This document shows positions 7,905 to 15,699 of a DNA stretch of 15,700 bases, piece by piece. Origin of the DNA: CAYYEF01 sp964470825 (GTDB lineage Bacteria; Patescibacteriota; Minisyncoccia; Phycocordibacterales; JAACPR01); NCBI GenBank assembly GCA_964470825.1, contig CAYYEF010000013.1:1-15700 (forward strand). Reading direction: 5' to 3'. The position numbers and the translations under genes are program-made. How positions within the stretch are numbered: position 1 is the stretch's first letter; each line of letters opens with the position of its first letter. The notes under the pieces were generated by a model that saw only the letters and a program-made list of their open reading frames with translations, was not told where the DNA came from and made no database searches.

Positions 7905-8657
7905 TTACTCATAAACAGGAATTATCTCAAAACGAGAAATTTGATCTTCAAACAATGTTGGCCAAGTAAATAATAGATTAACAGTCTGACTAGCTCTAAT
8001 TTCATCAATAAGTGTTGAAGAAGATGCAATAGCATTATTATTCTTATCATAAACAATCACAACAAAAGTTACGTTTTTTACATCCTCTAATGATGAATTG
8101 AAAACTTCTGCTGTAATTTTTTGAACTTCTTTATCAGGAACAATCTGTTCATCATTTATAACTAAAACAGGATTTTTATTTTCCTCTTTTTGCCAAACAA
8201 AATTCTTTGTAAAATCAAAAGAAACTCTAACAGCTTCTAATTCCCCCGTAGATAATCCAGTCATGGCAATTGGAATAATTTGACGAGGATTTAAATTAAC
8301 CTGTCCTGTTTTTTCAACAAGAACAACACCTCGACTATCATATAATTTAAAAATAAAGGGGGCGTCCTTAACGCTTGCGTCAGTATTTTTATTTTCTACA
8401 TAAGCAATTACACTATATAAATTATCAGCAATTTTAAAATACCTTACCCAATGAACGACAGGATCAATCGTTGCATTACTACAAATAAGATCACAAGTTC
8501 CCCCACAATCTACACCTGTTTCCTTTCCATTTTGTTTTTTATCAAAACATGTAGGTTCTTCATATAAAAATAGGAAAGTTATTATAGATAATGAAGTAGC
8601 AACAACTGAAGCAAAAATTAATATTATAAAATTTCTTTTTCTAGTTCCCCACGACAT
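7905..8657 (-). CDS. Membrane-anchored protein with a four-cysteine motif and beta-sandwich region; function unknown
   Basis: I do not recognise a named family for the whole 250-residue protein. A basic N-terminus (RKR, 6-8) and one membrane helix (about 10-31) predict an anchor with the rest outside. Directly after it come Cys37, Cys51, Cys55 and Cys59 in CFDKKQNGKETGVDCGG, a motif of the type seen in small disulfide modules of secreted proteins. The remainder alternates beta strands and looks like one or two Ig-like folds of the FxLYD/CARDB type (for example AEVFNSSLEDVKNVTFVVIVY). The reading frame stays open upstream to 8906, but that part runs through the 5S rRNA and spacer. I start at the ATG at 8657, with -10-like TAAAAT 7 nt before it. 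The gene is followed closely by rodA, which hints at an envelope role. Confidence 0.8.
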   Translation of the reverse strand: MSWGTRKRNFIILIFASVVATSLSIITFLFLYEEPTCFDKKQNGKETGVDCGGTCDLICSNATIDPVVHWVRYFKIADNLYSVIAYVENKNTDASVKDAPFIFKLYDSRGVVLVEKTGQVNLNPRQIIPIAMTGLSTGELEAVRVSFDFTKNFVWQKEENKNPVLVINDEQIVPDKEVQKITAEVFNSSLEDVKNVTFVVIVYDKNNNAIASSSTLIDEIRASQTVNLLFTWPTLFEDQISRFEIIPVYE

Positions 8658-8664
8658 TATCTGT

Positions 8665-8670
8665 ATTTTA
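8665..8670 (-). promoter_or_regulatory. -10-like box for the 7905-8657/rodA operon
   Basis: Minus-strand TAAAAT ends 7 nt before the ATG at 8657, the same spacing as the secD and sugar-transferase boxes. The -35 side is weak. It would give a leaderless message and would free the operon from read-through of the 5S unit. Confidence 0.4.
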
Positions 8671-8711
8671 TCACAAATTATTTTAAAAGTTTCACTATTA
8701 GTTGTTTTTAT

Positions 8712-8786
8712 AAAGTAAAATACACTTTCTGAGATTACTCTGCTGTCGTAAGACGAGTACAGAATCAAAAAAGTGTATTTTGCTTT
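8712..8786. repeat. Long imperfect inverted repeat between 5S and the next gene
   Basis: The arms 8712-8728 and 8770-8786 match over 17 bp with one exception; the inner 12 bp (AAAATACACTTT / AAAGTGTATTTT) are perfect. On the plus strand the exception is a G-U pair, on the minus strand a C-A mismatch. The 41-nt loop can fold further (CTGT/ACAG, CGT/ACG). There is no U-tract on the minus-strand side and no ORF or tRNA inside. It may be a processing or backup termination structure after 5S, or a tiny mobile-type repeat. Confidence 0.6.
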
Positions 8787-8788
8787 GT

Positions 8789-8809
8789 AAAAAAAATTAA
8801 CCGCTTGAA
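8789..8809 (-). terminator. Terminator formed by the 5S flanking stem and a U-tract
   Basis: The mature 5S is bracketed by AACCGTTTGAA (8926-8916 on the minus strand) and TTCAAGCGGTT (8809-8799), which pair over 11 bp with one G-U. The second arm is followed two bases later by eight T (8796-8789). The 5S plus this extended closing stem would therefore itself be a terminator hairpin ending the 23S-5S transcript. Confidence 0.6.
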
Positions 8810-8915
8810 ACTGGCGACTAGCTACTCTCCCCTCAAGGAGTACCATCGCCGCGACGGTGCTTAACTTCCGTGTTCGGAATGAGAACGGGTGTTTCCACCG
8901 CGCCAAGCCACCAGA
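8810..8915 (-). rRNA. rrf: 5S ribosomal RNA
   Basis: Minus strand, about 106 nt. The terminal helix pairs CTGGTGGC with GTCGCCAG. The conserved loop segments are present: CCGTTCTCATTCCGAACACG (loop B/helix III area), GAAGTTAAGC, and GATGGTACTCC with GGGAGAGTA. It is about 115 nt downstream of 23S with no tRNA between, in a 23S-5S unit that lacks 16S. Confidence 0.95.
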
Positions 8916-9010
8916 TTCAAACGGTTAATAAAAGTCTCTTAAACTTTTTAATAACTTTGTATGATCTAAATACTAATTTGCAAATATATAAAAATAAAAA
9001 TGTATTCTAC

Positions 9011-9039
9011 AAGTCTTGATTCTCAGATTTCCTAATAGG
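9011..9039 (-). repeat. 3' arm of the 23S processing stem
   Basis: Minus-strand CCTATTAGGAAATCTGAG continuing to CAAGACTTG pairs with the arm at 12641-12672 before the 23S 5' end. The inner 18 bp match with a single G-U and the outer CAAG...TTG ends also pair. This is the usual long stem that closes pre-23S for RNase III-type cleavage, so the ends of 23S are well fixed. Confidence 0.8.
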
Positions 9040-9321
9040 TTCGACTAATTAGTACGCCTCAGCTGAACACATTACTGTGCTTACACTTAGCGCCTATCAA
9101 CCTAGTAATCTCCTAGGGGTCTCAAACGATTATTAATCTTGGAGCAAGTTTCCCGCTTAGATGCTTTCAGCGGTTATCAAAACTGAACATAGCTACCCGA
9201 CGGTGCCTTTGGCAAGACAGCCGGTAGACCAGAGGTTCATTCATCCCGGTCCTCTCGTACTAGGGACAAGCCTCCTCAATAATCAACGCCTACAGTAGAT
9301 AGGAGACCAACCTGTCTCACG

Positions 9322-9735
9322 CGTGACATTACAATTGCTTTCGCAATGAACTGGACTATAAATTCTCCCGGGGTTTTTTCTAATGTCCTTTTTAGGGAAT
9401 CAAGGTCAAAAAAGACACTTGAAAAAAACGCTTAGGGAGGTTAACGATTAGTCTCTACGGGTGCCATCTTTGGCTTCCCTCGGAATTGTCATGGAAAGTT
9501 TTGATCGCAAATTGCGTCAAAAATCTAACTTTAGATTTTCCCGATACTAGTTAACTTATCATTTTCGATTACGCGAAAATGACGCCGTGATTTTATCTCT
9601 CTATTTTTCGACGAAAAGACCTTTACTGTACTGTTATTTATAACAATTATGGTTTGGAATAAATGATAACCCTCATATGTTTTAGGTTCAGACGGGTTCG
9701 CGGGTCAAATTCTAATGAAAGAACTTCACCAGCGA
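9322..9735 (-). ncRNA. Group I intron in 23S rRNA at position 2593
   Basis: A 414-nt insertion splits ...GGTTCAGACCGT (ending at U2593, coordinate 9736) from CGTGAGACAG (starting at 9321), the peptidyl-transferase segment continuous in other bacteria. It follows a U and ends in G, as group I introns do. Core elements are visible: R-like GTAGAGACTAA (9458-9448) and S-like TATAGTCC (9360-9353) form P7 by GACTA/TAGTC; GGGTTA (9672-9667) and TAACCT (9443-9438) form P3, so P3 and P7 make the diagnostic pseudoknot in the right order. A GAAA-capped hairpin ATTGC/GCAAT (9347-9334) fits P9. Extra hairpins (AAAATCTA/TAGATTTT, TCATTTTCG/CGAAAATGA) sit in the P4-P6 part. No ORF for a homing endonuclease is present. 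Position 2593 is a known group I site (Chlamydomonas I-CreI intron). Confidence 0.88.
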
Positions 9736-9762
9736 ACGGTCTGAACCCAGCTCGCGTAACTT

Positions 9763-9795
<33 letters not shown>

Positions 9796-10398
9796 TCTCC
9801 AGCCCCAGGATAAGTTGAGCCGACATCGAGGTGCCGAACACTGCCGTCGATATGGACTCTTAGGCAGTACCAGCCTGTTATCCCCAGGGTAACTTTTATC
9901 CGTTAATCTTAAGCCGCATCTAATGCGAACTCTCGGTTCACTATGCTCTGCTTTCGCATCTGCTCGACATGTACGTCTTGCAGTCAAGCCAGTTTGTGCC
10001 ATTACACTATCGGCACGGTTTCCATTCGCGCCTAACTGACCTTAATAGACTCCTCCGTTACTGTTTAGGAGGATAGCGCCCCACTAAAACTACCCACCAG
10101 ATACTGTCCCTCAACGTTTTTGCCGTAGAGGTTAGAATATATATCCGCAAAAAATGGTATTTCACTGACGACTCCACAATCCCCAAAAGGATTGCTTCAA
10201 AGTCTCCCATCTATGCTACGTAGTGCAGACATATAGTCAACATCAAGTTGTAGTAAAGCTCCTGGGGTCTTTTCGTCTAACTGCAGGTAGCCGGCATCTT
10301 CACCGGCACTGTATTTTCACCGAGCAAGTCCTCGAGACAGTTCCCCAGTCGTTACACCATTCGTGCGCGTCTGAACTTACCAGACAAGGAATTTCGCT

Positions 10399-10660
<262 letters not shown>

Positions 10661-12095
10661 CAGGGCTTATATCAGTCAGCACCAAACGTCTTAAGAACGA
10701 CTTTTTGTCGCACCCAAAACGTTTGGCACCGCCAATATTTGACCTTCTGGCATTGGTCAGGTGTCACCCCCTATACATACTCTTACGAGTTCGCAGGGAG
10801 CTGTGTTTTTGGTAAACAGTCGCCAGGGAGACTTTAGCTGCGGCCTCCATTGCTGGAGGCAGACCTTATTCCGAAGTTACGGTCGCTTTTTTGCCGAGTT
10901 CCTTGAGGACCTCTCACTCGTTCGCCTTGGTCTACTCGACCAAACTACCTGTGTCGGTTTACGGTACGGTTTATTTTAAATTAAGCTTAGAAGTTTTTCT
11001 TGGAGACCTTTTTTGTTTTATCTTCCTTGGCGAACCGCGGAATTTTCTCTTCGAATCGAAGTATTGTCTACCGGATTTTCCTGGTAAACCTTCTCTCGAC
11101 AAGAACCCAAATCCAATAATGGGCAAAACATAATAACTCTCGTCACTCCATCGCATTTAAAATAAGTCATGGAATATTAACCATGTGTCCATCGGGTGCG
11201 GCTTTCGCCATCCCCTTAGGCCCGACTAACCCTTCGCTGATTATCATTGCAAAGGAAACCTTAGTTTTTCGGCGTCGCGGGTTTTAACCGCGATTGTGGT
11301 TACTTGTGCCAACATTCTTACTTCGCAACGCTCCACCGTGGGTCACCCCTTCGGCTTCGACGCAGTTACGAATACTCTCCTACCGCTCATGCATCCGAAG
11401 ACACATAAGCCCGCAGTTTCGGTACTAGACTTTAGCCCCGATTATCTTCGGTGCAAGATCTCTGAATGAGTGAGCTGTTACGCTTTCTTTAAAGGATGGC
11501 TGCTTCTAAGCCAACCTCCTCATTGTCAGAGAAATCTCACCTCCTTGAGTGCACTTAGTCTAGATTTAGGGACCTTAACCGGCGATCTGGGCTGTTTCCC
11601 TTTTGACCAATGGAGCTTAGCCCCCACAGTCTAACTGGCATGTAATTACTTTGAGTATTCGGAGTTTGATAGGTCTAGTGAGATTTCTCCCTGTCCAGAC
11701 CTTCCAGTGCTCTACCCCTCAAAGGTAAACATACCGCTAACCCTAAAGCTATTTCGGAGAGAACCAGCTATTACCAGATTCGATTAGCTTTTCACTCCTT
11801 ACCACAAGTCATCCCAACGCGTTGAACGACGAATGGGTTCGGGCCTCCTGTTGTGTTTCCACAACATTCACCCTGCTCATGGCAAGCTCATCTGGCTTCG
11901 GGTCTACTGCATACGACCAATTACGCGCTATTCACACTCGGTTTCCCTATGACTCCACCCTTTCAAGGGCTTAGTCAGCCGTATACAGTAACTCGTTGGC
12001 TCATTCTTCAATAGGCACGCCGTGGTGGTCTTGCGACCACTCCGACTCCTTGTAGACATATGGTTTCAGGTCTATTTCACTGCCCTTCCGGGCTA

Positions 12096-12135
<40 letters not shown>

Positions 12136-12640
12136 TCTAAAAATATTTAGCCTTGCCGGTTAGTTCCGGCAGATTCACTCAAGCTATTCGTGTCTTGAGT
12201 TACTCAAGAATAGAAGCAAAAAAGATATTTTGTTTTCGTTTACAGGACTATTACCCTCTGGGGTTCTACTTTCCAGTAGATTCAACTAACAAAATATTTT
12301 GTAACTTTTCTTGCGTAAACGCAACGCTTCCATCTTACAACCCCGAAGTCAAGCAAGCTTGAATTCGGTTTGGGCTCTTTCCTTTTCGCTCGCCGCTACT
12401 AGGGAAATATTGCCTGCTAATGCAGGCTTGTTTTCTTTTCCTCTTGGTACTGAAATGTTTTACTTCCCAAGGTATACTTCTCTTCGTCAAGCGAAGAGAT
12501 GACTGCCGAAGCAGCCGGGTTTCCCCATTCGGAAACTCTCGGATCGAAGGTTGTTTGGCACCTCCCCGAGACTTATCGCAGCCAGACTACGTCCTTCATC
12601 GCTTTTTAGAGCCAAGGCATCCACCATACGCCCTTGATTC

Positions 12641-12672
12641 CCTATTAGGAAATCTAAGAACCACAAAACTTG
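12641..12672 (-). repeat. 5' arm of the 23S processing stem
   Basis: Minus-strand CTTAGATTTCCTAATAGG with CAAG...TTG further out pairs with the arm at 9011-9039. See that entry. Confidence 0.8.
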
Positions 12673-12900
12673 TAAAAATACAAATTCATTATTTTATTTC
12701 TGCAATTAGTATTTAGTTTTCAAACTACAGTCATTCTGATTTTAATCTTTCCGTAACCCATTCTATTGTTAAAAAATTTTATTTTTTGACCTCAGCTTTG
12801 GGTTAAAGAAATGCCGCTCCTTTCGAAGCGGCCAAGTTTTGAGTCGTTTCTAAAACGCTCCTTTGACTATGGCCGCTCGAAATTAACTCCCTTTAACATG
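12650..12900 (-). other. 23S rRNA leader with alternative hairpins
   Basis: About 250 nt transcribed between the promoter and mature 23S, without a tRNA or credible ORF. In order of transcription CGAGCGGCC (12879-12871) can pair with GGCCGCTTCG (12833-12824), enclosing a GAG-CGTTT/AAACG-CTC hairpin (12860-12841). The same GGCCGCT can instead pair with AGCGGC (12818-12813). A further TAACCCA/TGGGTTA pairing joins about 12806-12800 and 12760-12754. The two G/C pairings exclude each other. Confidence 0.6.
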
Positions 12901-12908
12901 TAGGTGAG

Positions 12909-12936
12909 ATTGTAGCAAAATTAATATATCTGTCAA
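12909..12936 (-). promoter_or_regulatory. 23S-5S rRNA promoter (sigma-70 type)
   Basis: Consensus TTGACA (12936-12931) and TACAAT (12914-12909) with a 16-nt spacer on the minus strand. It is the strongest promoter match in the window and lies between the terminator of the upstream membrane-protein gene and the 23S leader. Confidence 0.85.
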
Positions 12937-12964
12937 CTGTTTATAAGATATTTTTTTAATAAGC

Positions 12965-12990
12965 AAAAACCCGCATTTGCGCGGGTTTTT
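12965..12990 (-). terminator. Rho-independent terminator after the CmpX-like gene
   Basis: AAAAACCCGC and GCGGGTTTTT form a perfect 10-bp stem around ATTTGC. The stop codon of the leftward gene lies 26 nt upstream. The structure is symmetric and could work on both strands. Confidence 0.88.
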
Positions 12991-13016
12991 GTAATTCTAA
13001 AAATAGCTTTTAAAAA

Positions 13017-13706
13017 CTATTCTTTATCTGAGATTTCTCGCTTTAATTTTTCAATATAGTCACGTGCAGCATCTCTGCCTCCAAGACCAAATGAAAGACC
13101 TATAGCAAGTGCAAGCGCTACAATTACTCCTGTGAAAAGAGTTTGAATGAATGTTGCGCCAATACCAAGTTGGAATAATGCAGCAAGAGCAGCAAAAATC
13201 CAAATTGCCCATTTTGTAACTGAACCAAGAAAATTATAAGAAGAAACATCGGCAGCCTTTGCGCTGGCAACAATAGCTTTTCTTAAAACTTCAGCAATAA
13301 CAACTGCTACAAGCAAGATCAAAACAGCAGCGATTACATTTGGAATATATCCAACAACAACACCTCCTAGGAAAGCATTAACTTGTGATAATCCAAGAAT
13401 ATCGAAAGCTGTAATCAAGAAAATTACAATAACAAACCATTTTACTAATTCACCAACAAATTTTCCTGAATTTAGTTTAACACCTGTTTTTGAAACAAGA
13501 TCTTCTAACCCAGCTGCTGAAAGCAATTTATCAAGTTTGATTGTTTTGAAAATTTGTTCAACAATTTTTGAAAGTGCAGCACCAATAATCCAACCAAGGA
13601 TTAATACTACGATTGCAACAATCAAGTTTGGAACTACTCCCAACACTCCATCCAAAACTCTTTGGAAAGAGCTTACAAGAATAACTGTCCAAATATCTAG
13701 AGTCAT
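13017..13706 (-). CDS. CmpX-like conserved TM-helix membrane protein
   Basis: Integral membrane protein of the conserved TM-helix repeat type found in CmpX and related mechanosensitive-channel-like proteins. The 229 residues contain two similar repeats, each with a long hydrophobic helix followed by an amphipathic segment: VPNLIVAIVVLILGWIIGAA (25-44) and then LDKLLSAAGLEDL, and IPNVIAAVLILLVAVVIAEV (120-139) and then VSSYNFLGSVTKW. A final helix ends in the conserved GLSFGLGGRDAARDYIEKL (about 204-222). It lacks the beta domain of MscS, so gating or pore function cannot be claimed; a stress- or envelope-related role is inference. It follows the winged-helix gene, has a possible promoter of its own (TATAAT at 13761-13766) and ends in a strong terminator before the rRNA promoter. 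Confidence 0.85.
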   Translation of the reverse strand: MTLDIWTVILVSSFQRVLDGVLGVVPNLIVAIVVLILGWIIGAALSKIVEQIFKTIKLDKLLSAAGLEDLVSKTGVKLNSGKFVGELVKWFVIVIFLITAFDILGLSQVNAFLGGVVVGYIPNVIAAVLILLVAVVIAEVLRKAIVASAKAADVSSYNFLGSVTKWAIWIFAALAALFQLGIGATFIQTLFTGVIVALALAIGLSFGLGGRDAARDYIEKLKREISDKE

Positions 13707-13760
13707 ATAATTAATTAATATTTAAACTGATAATTAAAAGGCTTTAAGGGCCATACATTA

Positions 13761-13766
13761 ATTATA
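13761..13766 (-). promoter_or_regulatory. Possible -10 box for the CmpX-like gene
   Basis: Minus-strand TATAAT about 54 nt before the ATG at 13706, just after the stop of the upstream gene. The -35 region is AT-rich without a clear TTGACA. Confidence 0.4.
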
Positions 13767-13779
13767 TCATTTCTATTAA

Positions 13780-14388
13780 TTAAAGGCCTATCCTATCAAC
13801 AACCACTTGGTGGGGATAATCAAATACATCTCTAACAAGTCGATCACAAACGCTATATCTATACTTAAAATCATTAGTATTGAAGAAAGAATATCGCAAT
13901 TCTTTACCTATTTCAGACTCCATTTTTGAAATAACTGCTTTAACTGCCCTTTCTTTCAAATCATCCCCTACTACAAAAATATCTAGGCGACTATCTTCAT
14001 CCTGAATAAACAAACCCGAAATTACAATTAATTTAATTTTACCAGCCTTATTCATTTTTTTAATAATCTCATTATGATTAAACGGTTCATTATTAATTAA
14101 AAGATTTTTTAAATTATTTAGATATTTAAAAGAAGTATTCAATATAAAACCTTGAACCTTTTTCTTTTTTGTTTTACCAGATTTTGTCTGAGTAGATTGA
14201 ATAAAAATTCTTTTTTTTATTAATCCAATATCAGAAAGATCCTTCAATTCTTTTTGAATTGAAGATGAAGAACATTTTGTTTTTTTAATTATTTCTGTTT
14301 TTTCTAAAAGTTCCTCTGGATTAAAAAGAAATAGCTTCATAACTTTCACCCGTGCAGAACTACCGAAAAGCCTTTCGAGTATTTCCAT
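13780..14388 (-). CDS. Winged-helix protein with a degenerate nucleotidyltransferase-like C-terminal domain
   Basis: Probable transcriptional regulator of 202 residues. The N-terminus (about 1-62) reads as a winged helix: MEILERLFGSSARVKVMKLF, a helix-turn-helix around KTKCSSSSIQKELKDLSDIG (36-55), then the wing with LIKKR. A basic stretch SGKTKKKK (70-77) follows. The C-terminal half (about 115-200) resembles minimal nucleotidyltransferase folds: IVISGLF (121-127) and LDIFVVGDD (135-143) sit where the GS...DxD motif would be, but the second acid is Phe137 and the GS is SG, so catalysis looks lost. This HTH plus inactive nucleotidyltransferase pattern is, to my knowledge, common in CPR genomes; the ligand and targets are unknown. 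It starts 7 nt after a possible 28-residue membrane peptide gene and has no Shine-Dalgarno. Confidence 0.75.
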   Translation of the reverse strand: MEILERLFGSSARVKVMKLFLFNPEELLEKTEIIKKTKCSSSSIQKELKDLSDIGLIKKRIFIQSTQTKSGKTKKKKVQGFILNTSFKYLNNLKNLLINNEPFNHNEIIKKMNKAGKIKLIVISGLFIQDEDSRLDIFVVGDDLKERAVKAVISKMESEIGKELRYSFFNTNDFKYRYSVCDRLVRDVFDYPHQVVVDRIGL

Positions 14389-14395
14389 AAATATT

Positions 14396-14482
14396 TTATT
14401 TAACTAACAATATAAGTAATAGACTTGTTGCCAAGATTGAGACAAAAGCCAATATAAATTTTAGAGAATTTTTACTAATCAT
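14396..14482 (-). CDS. Possible 28-residue single-helix membrane peptide
   Basis: Reads MISKNSLKFILAF and continues as an almost unbroken hydrophobic segment to a C-terminal Lys and TAA. A charged N-terminus and one membrane helix of about 20 residues are what would be expected of a small membrane protein. It fills the gap between the lamin-tail gene and the winged-helix gene on the same strand and ends 7 nt before the latter. There is no Shine-Dalgarno; a TATAAT lies 25 nt upstream. AT-rich DNA produces hydrophobic short ORFs by chance, so this is tentative. Confidence 0.35.
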   Translation of the reverse strand: MISKNSLKFILAFVSILATSLLLILLVK

Positions 14483-14507
14483 AATTTAAGATAGATCTTT
14501 CAAATTA

Positions 14508-14513
14508 ATTATA
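14508..14513 (-). promoter_or_regulatory. Possible -10 box before the 28-residue ORF and winged-helix gene
   Basis: Minus-strand TATAAT overlapping the stop codon of the lamin-tail gene. It would start a transcript near 14500, about 18 nt before the small ORF. No good -35 is seen. Confidence 0.35.
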
Positions 14514-15699
14514 ACATTTGTAAATTTGTTGATGTGGGGATAAGTATAGTTTCTTTATATAAAGATTTTCCATTTGGATAAAAAATTTCTGAATAAGGAT
14601 TTTTTTCATCAAATTCAAAGGAGGTATTTTCGGAAGGAATGATAATTTCTGAATTAGAATCAATAATAGTATCTGCTGGAATATTAAATGTTTTTTGACC
14701 ATACTTAATAATAAAACCGCCTAAATTAATCTCATTTGATGTTTTATTTTTCAACAATACATCCACAAGTTTTCCAGAGGTTATAGACAGGTTTTCCACA
14801 GAAATAGGCACAACTTTAACTTTTATTCTAGATGTTGCCTGATAACCATTTAAGAAACCATTCAAAACAACATTATAATTACCGGCATTTTTATAAATAT
14901 TTTGAGCCTTTTGTCCTTTATCAGTTGTGCCCTCGCCGAAATTCCACAGAAACCTTGGTTTTTTATCTGTATTATATTCTGCCTTGAAACTAATTGGAGT
15001 GTTAATAGAAACTATCCTATCTCGACCCATCCCTATCTCAAGCTGACTTTTCTCTACATATTTAGTTAAAGAATTTTGCCCAGAGTGAGTTGAGCTTTCT
15101 GATAAATTGGTCACAGAAGATGTCGCAGATGAACTATTTGAATCATTTGTTGGTTTTTCAGAGTCTTGTTTATTTAAAGAAGCTGGAGAAGGTTTTGCCT
15201 CAATCCAAAAATTATTATTTGCCCTTTGTAAGGAATTACCATTATTTCCAGCACCCAAATCAGCCGAATATTCAAAATTATCGTCAATGTTTCCTAAAGA
15301 ATTAATAATAACCAAAACTTCACCGGTATTATTTAATGAGAAGGCACTATCAAATAAGAGATTCTTGAAGCTAGGAAAATCTATTAAGAATTTTTCTGCA
15401 TTGTCAGCGATAATAGCATATTCCCCTGGTTTCAATAATGAAACACTAGTTTCATTATAATTAGTAATTTTATGATTAACATTACTTTCAAGAAGTTTAT
15501 AGGTAGTTAAATCAATATCATCAGAACCAGAATTATAAACCTCAACCCACTCCCTACCAGTATCAGACTCCTCAGGATCATACATAATTTCATTAATAAT
15601 AATTTTAGCATTAACAAAAAGTGGGAAAAACATTACGAAATAAGTTGAAATTGCTAAAATTACTAAAAACCTTAATTGATTGTAATTATAAAAAATCAT
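14509..15699 (-). CDS. Secreted or surface protein with lamin-tail and PKD-like domains
   Basis: A 396-residue exported protein. Residues 1-31 form a signal peptide or anchor: a short N-terminus, a hydrophobic core (about 10-29) and a possible cleavage site after VNA. Residues 32-175 match the lamin-tail domain pattern INEIMYDPEESDTGREWVEVYN (34-55, written here in part: INEIMYDP and GREWVEVYN), with SLLKPGEYAIIAD and SAFSLNNTGE. A Ser/Thr/Asn-rich linker covers 176-212. A PKD-like beta domain follows (about 225-297) with FLWNFGEGTT and the typical YKNAGNYNVVL. The last 100 residues again resemble a lamin-tail fold (INLGGFIIKYG, then IPADTIIDSNSEIIIP). No catalytic motif is present; adhesion or DNA/surface binding is only inference. 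The start ATG lies one base from the window edge, so an upstream start cannot be excluded. Confidence 0.82.
   Translation of the reverse strand: MIFYNYNQLRFLVILAISTYFVMFFPLFVNAKIIINEIMYDPEESDTGREWVEVYNSGSDDIDLTTYKLLESNVNHKITNYNETSVSLLKPGEYAIIADNAEKFLIDFPSFKNLLFDSAFSLNNTGEVLVIINSLGNIDDNFEYSADLGAGNNGNSLQRANNNFWIEAKPSPASLNKQDSEKPTNDSNSSSATSSVTNLSESSTHSGQNSLTKYVEKSQLEIGMGRDRIVSINTPISFKAEYNTDKKPRFLWNFGEGTTDKGQKAQNIYKNAGNYNVVLNGFLNGYQATSRIKVKVVPISVENLSITSGKLVDVLLKNKTSNEINLGGFIIKYGQKTFNIPADTIIDSNSEIIIPSENTSFEFDEKNPYSEIFYPNGKSLYKETILIPTSTNLQML

Noticed and set aside
7905..8906. Longer version of the cysteine-motif protein starting at 8906 (333 residues)
   Set aside because: The first 83 codons run through the inverted repeat and the 5S rRNA; the ATG at 8657 starts directly with a basic segment and membrane helix and has a -10 box in place.
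8916..9028. tRNA gene in the 23S-5S spacer or in the rRNA leaders
   Set aside because: No cloverleaf or GGTTCGA-type T-loop could be found in 8916-9028, 669-899 or 12650-12900.
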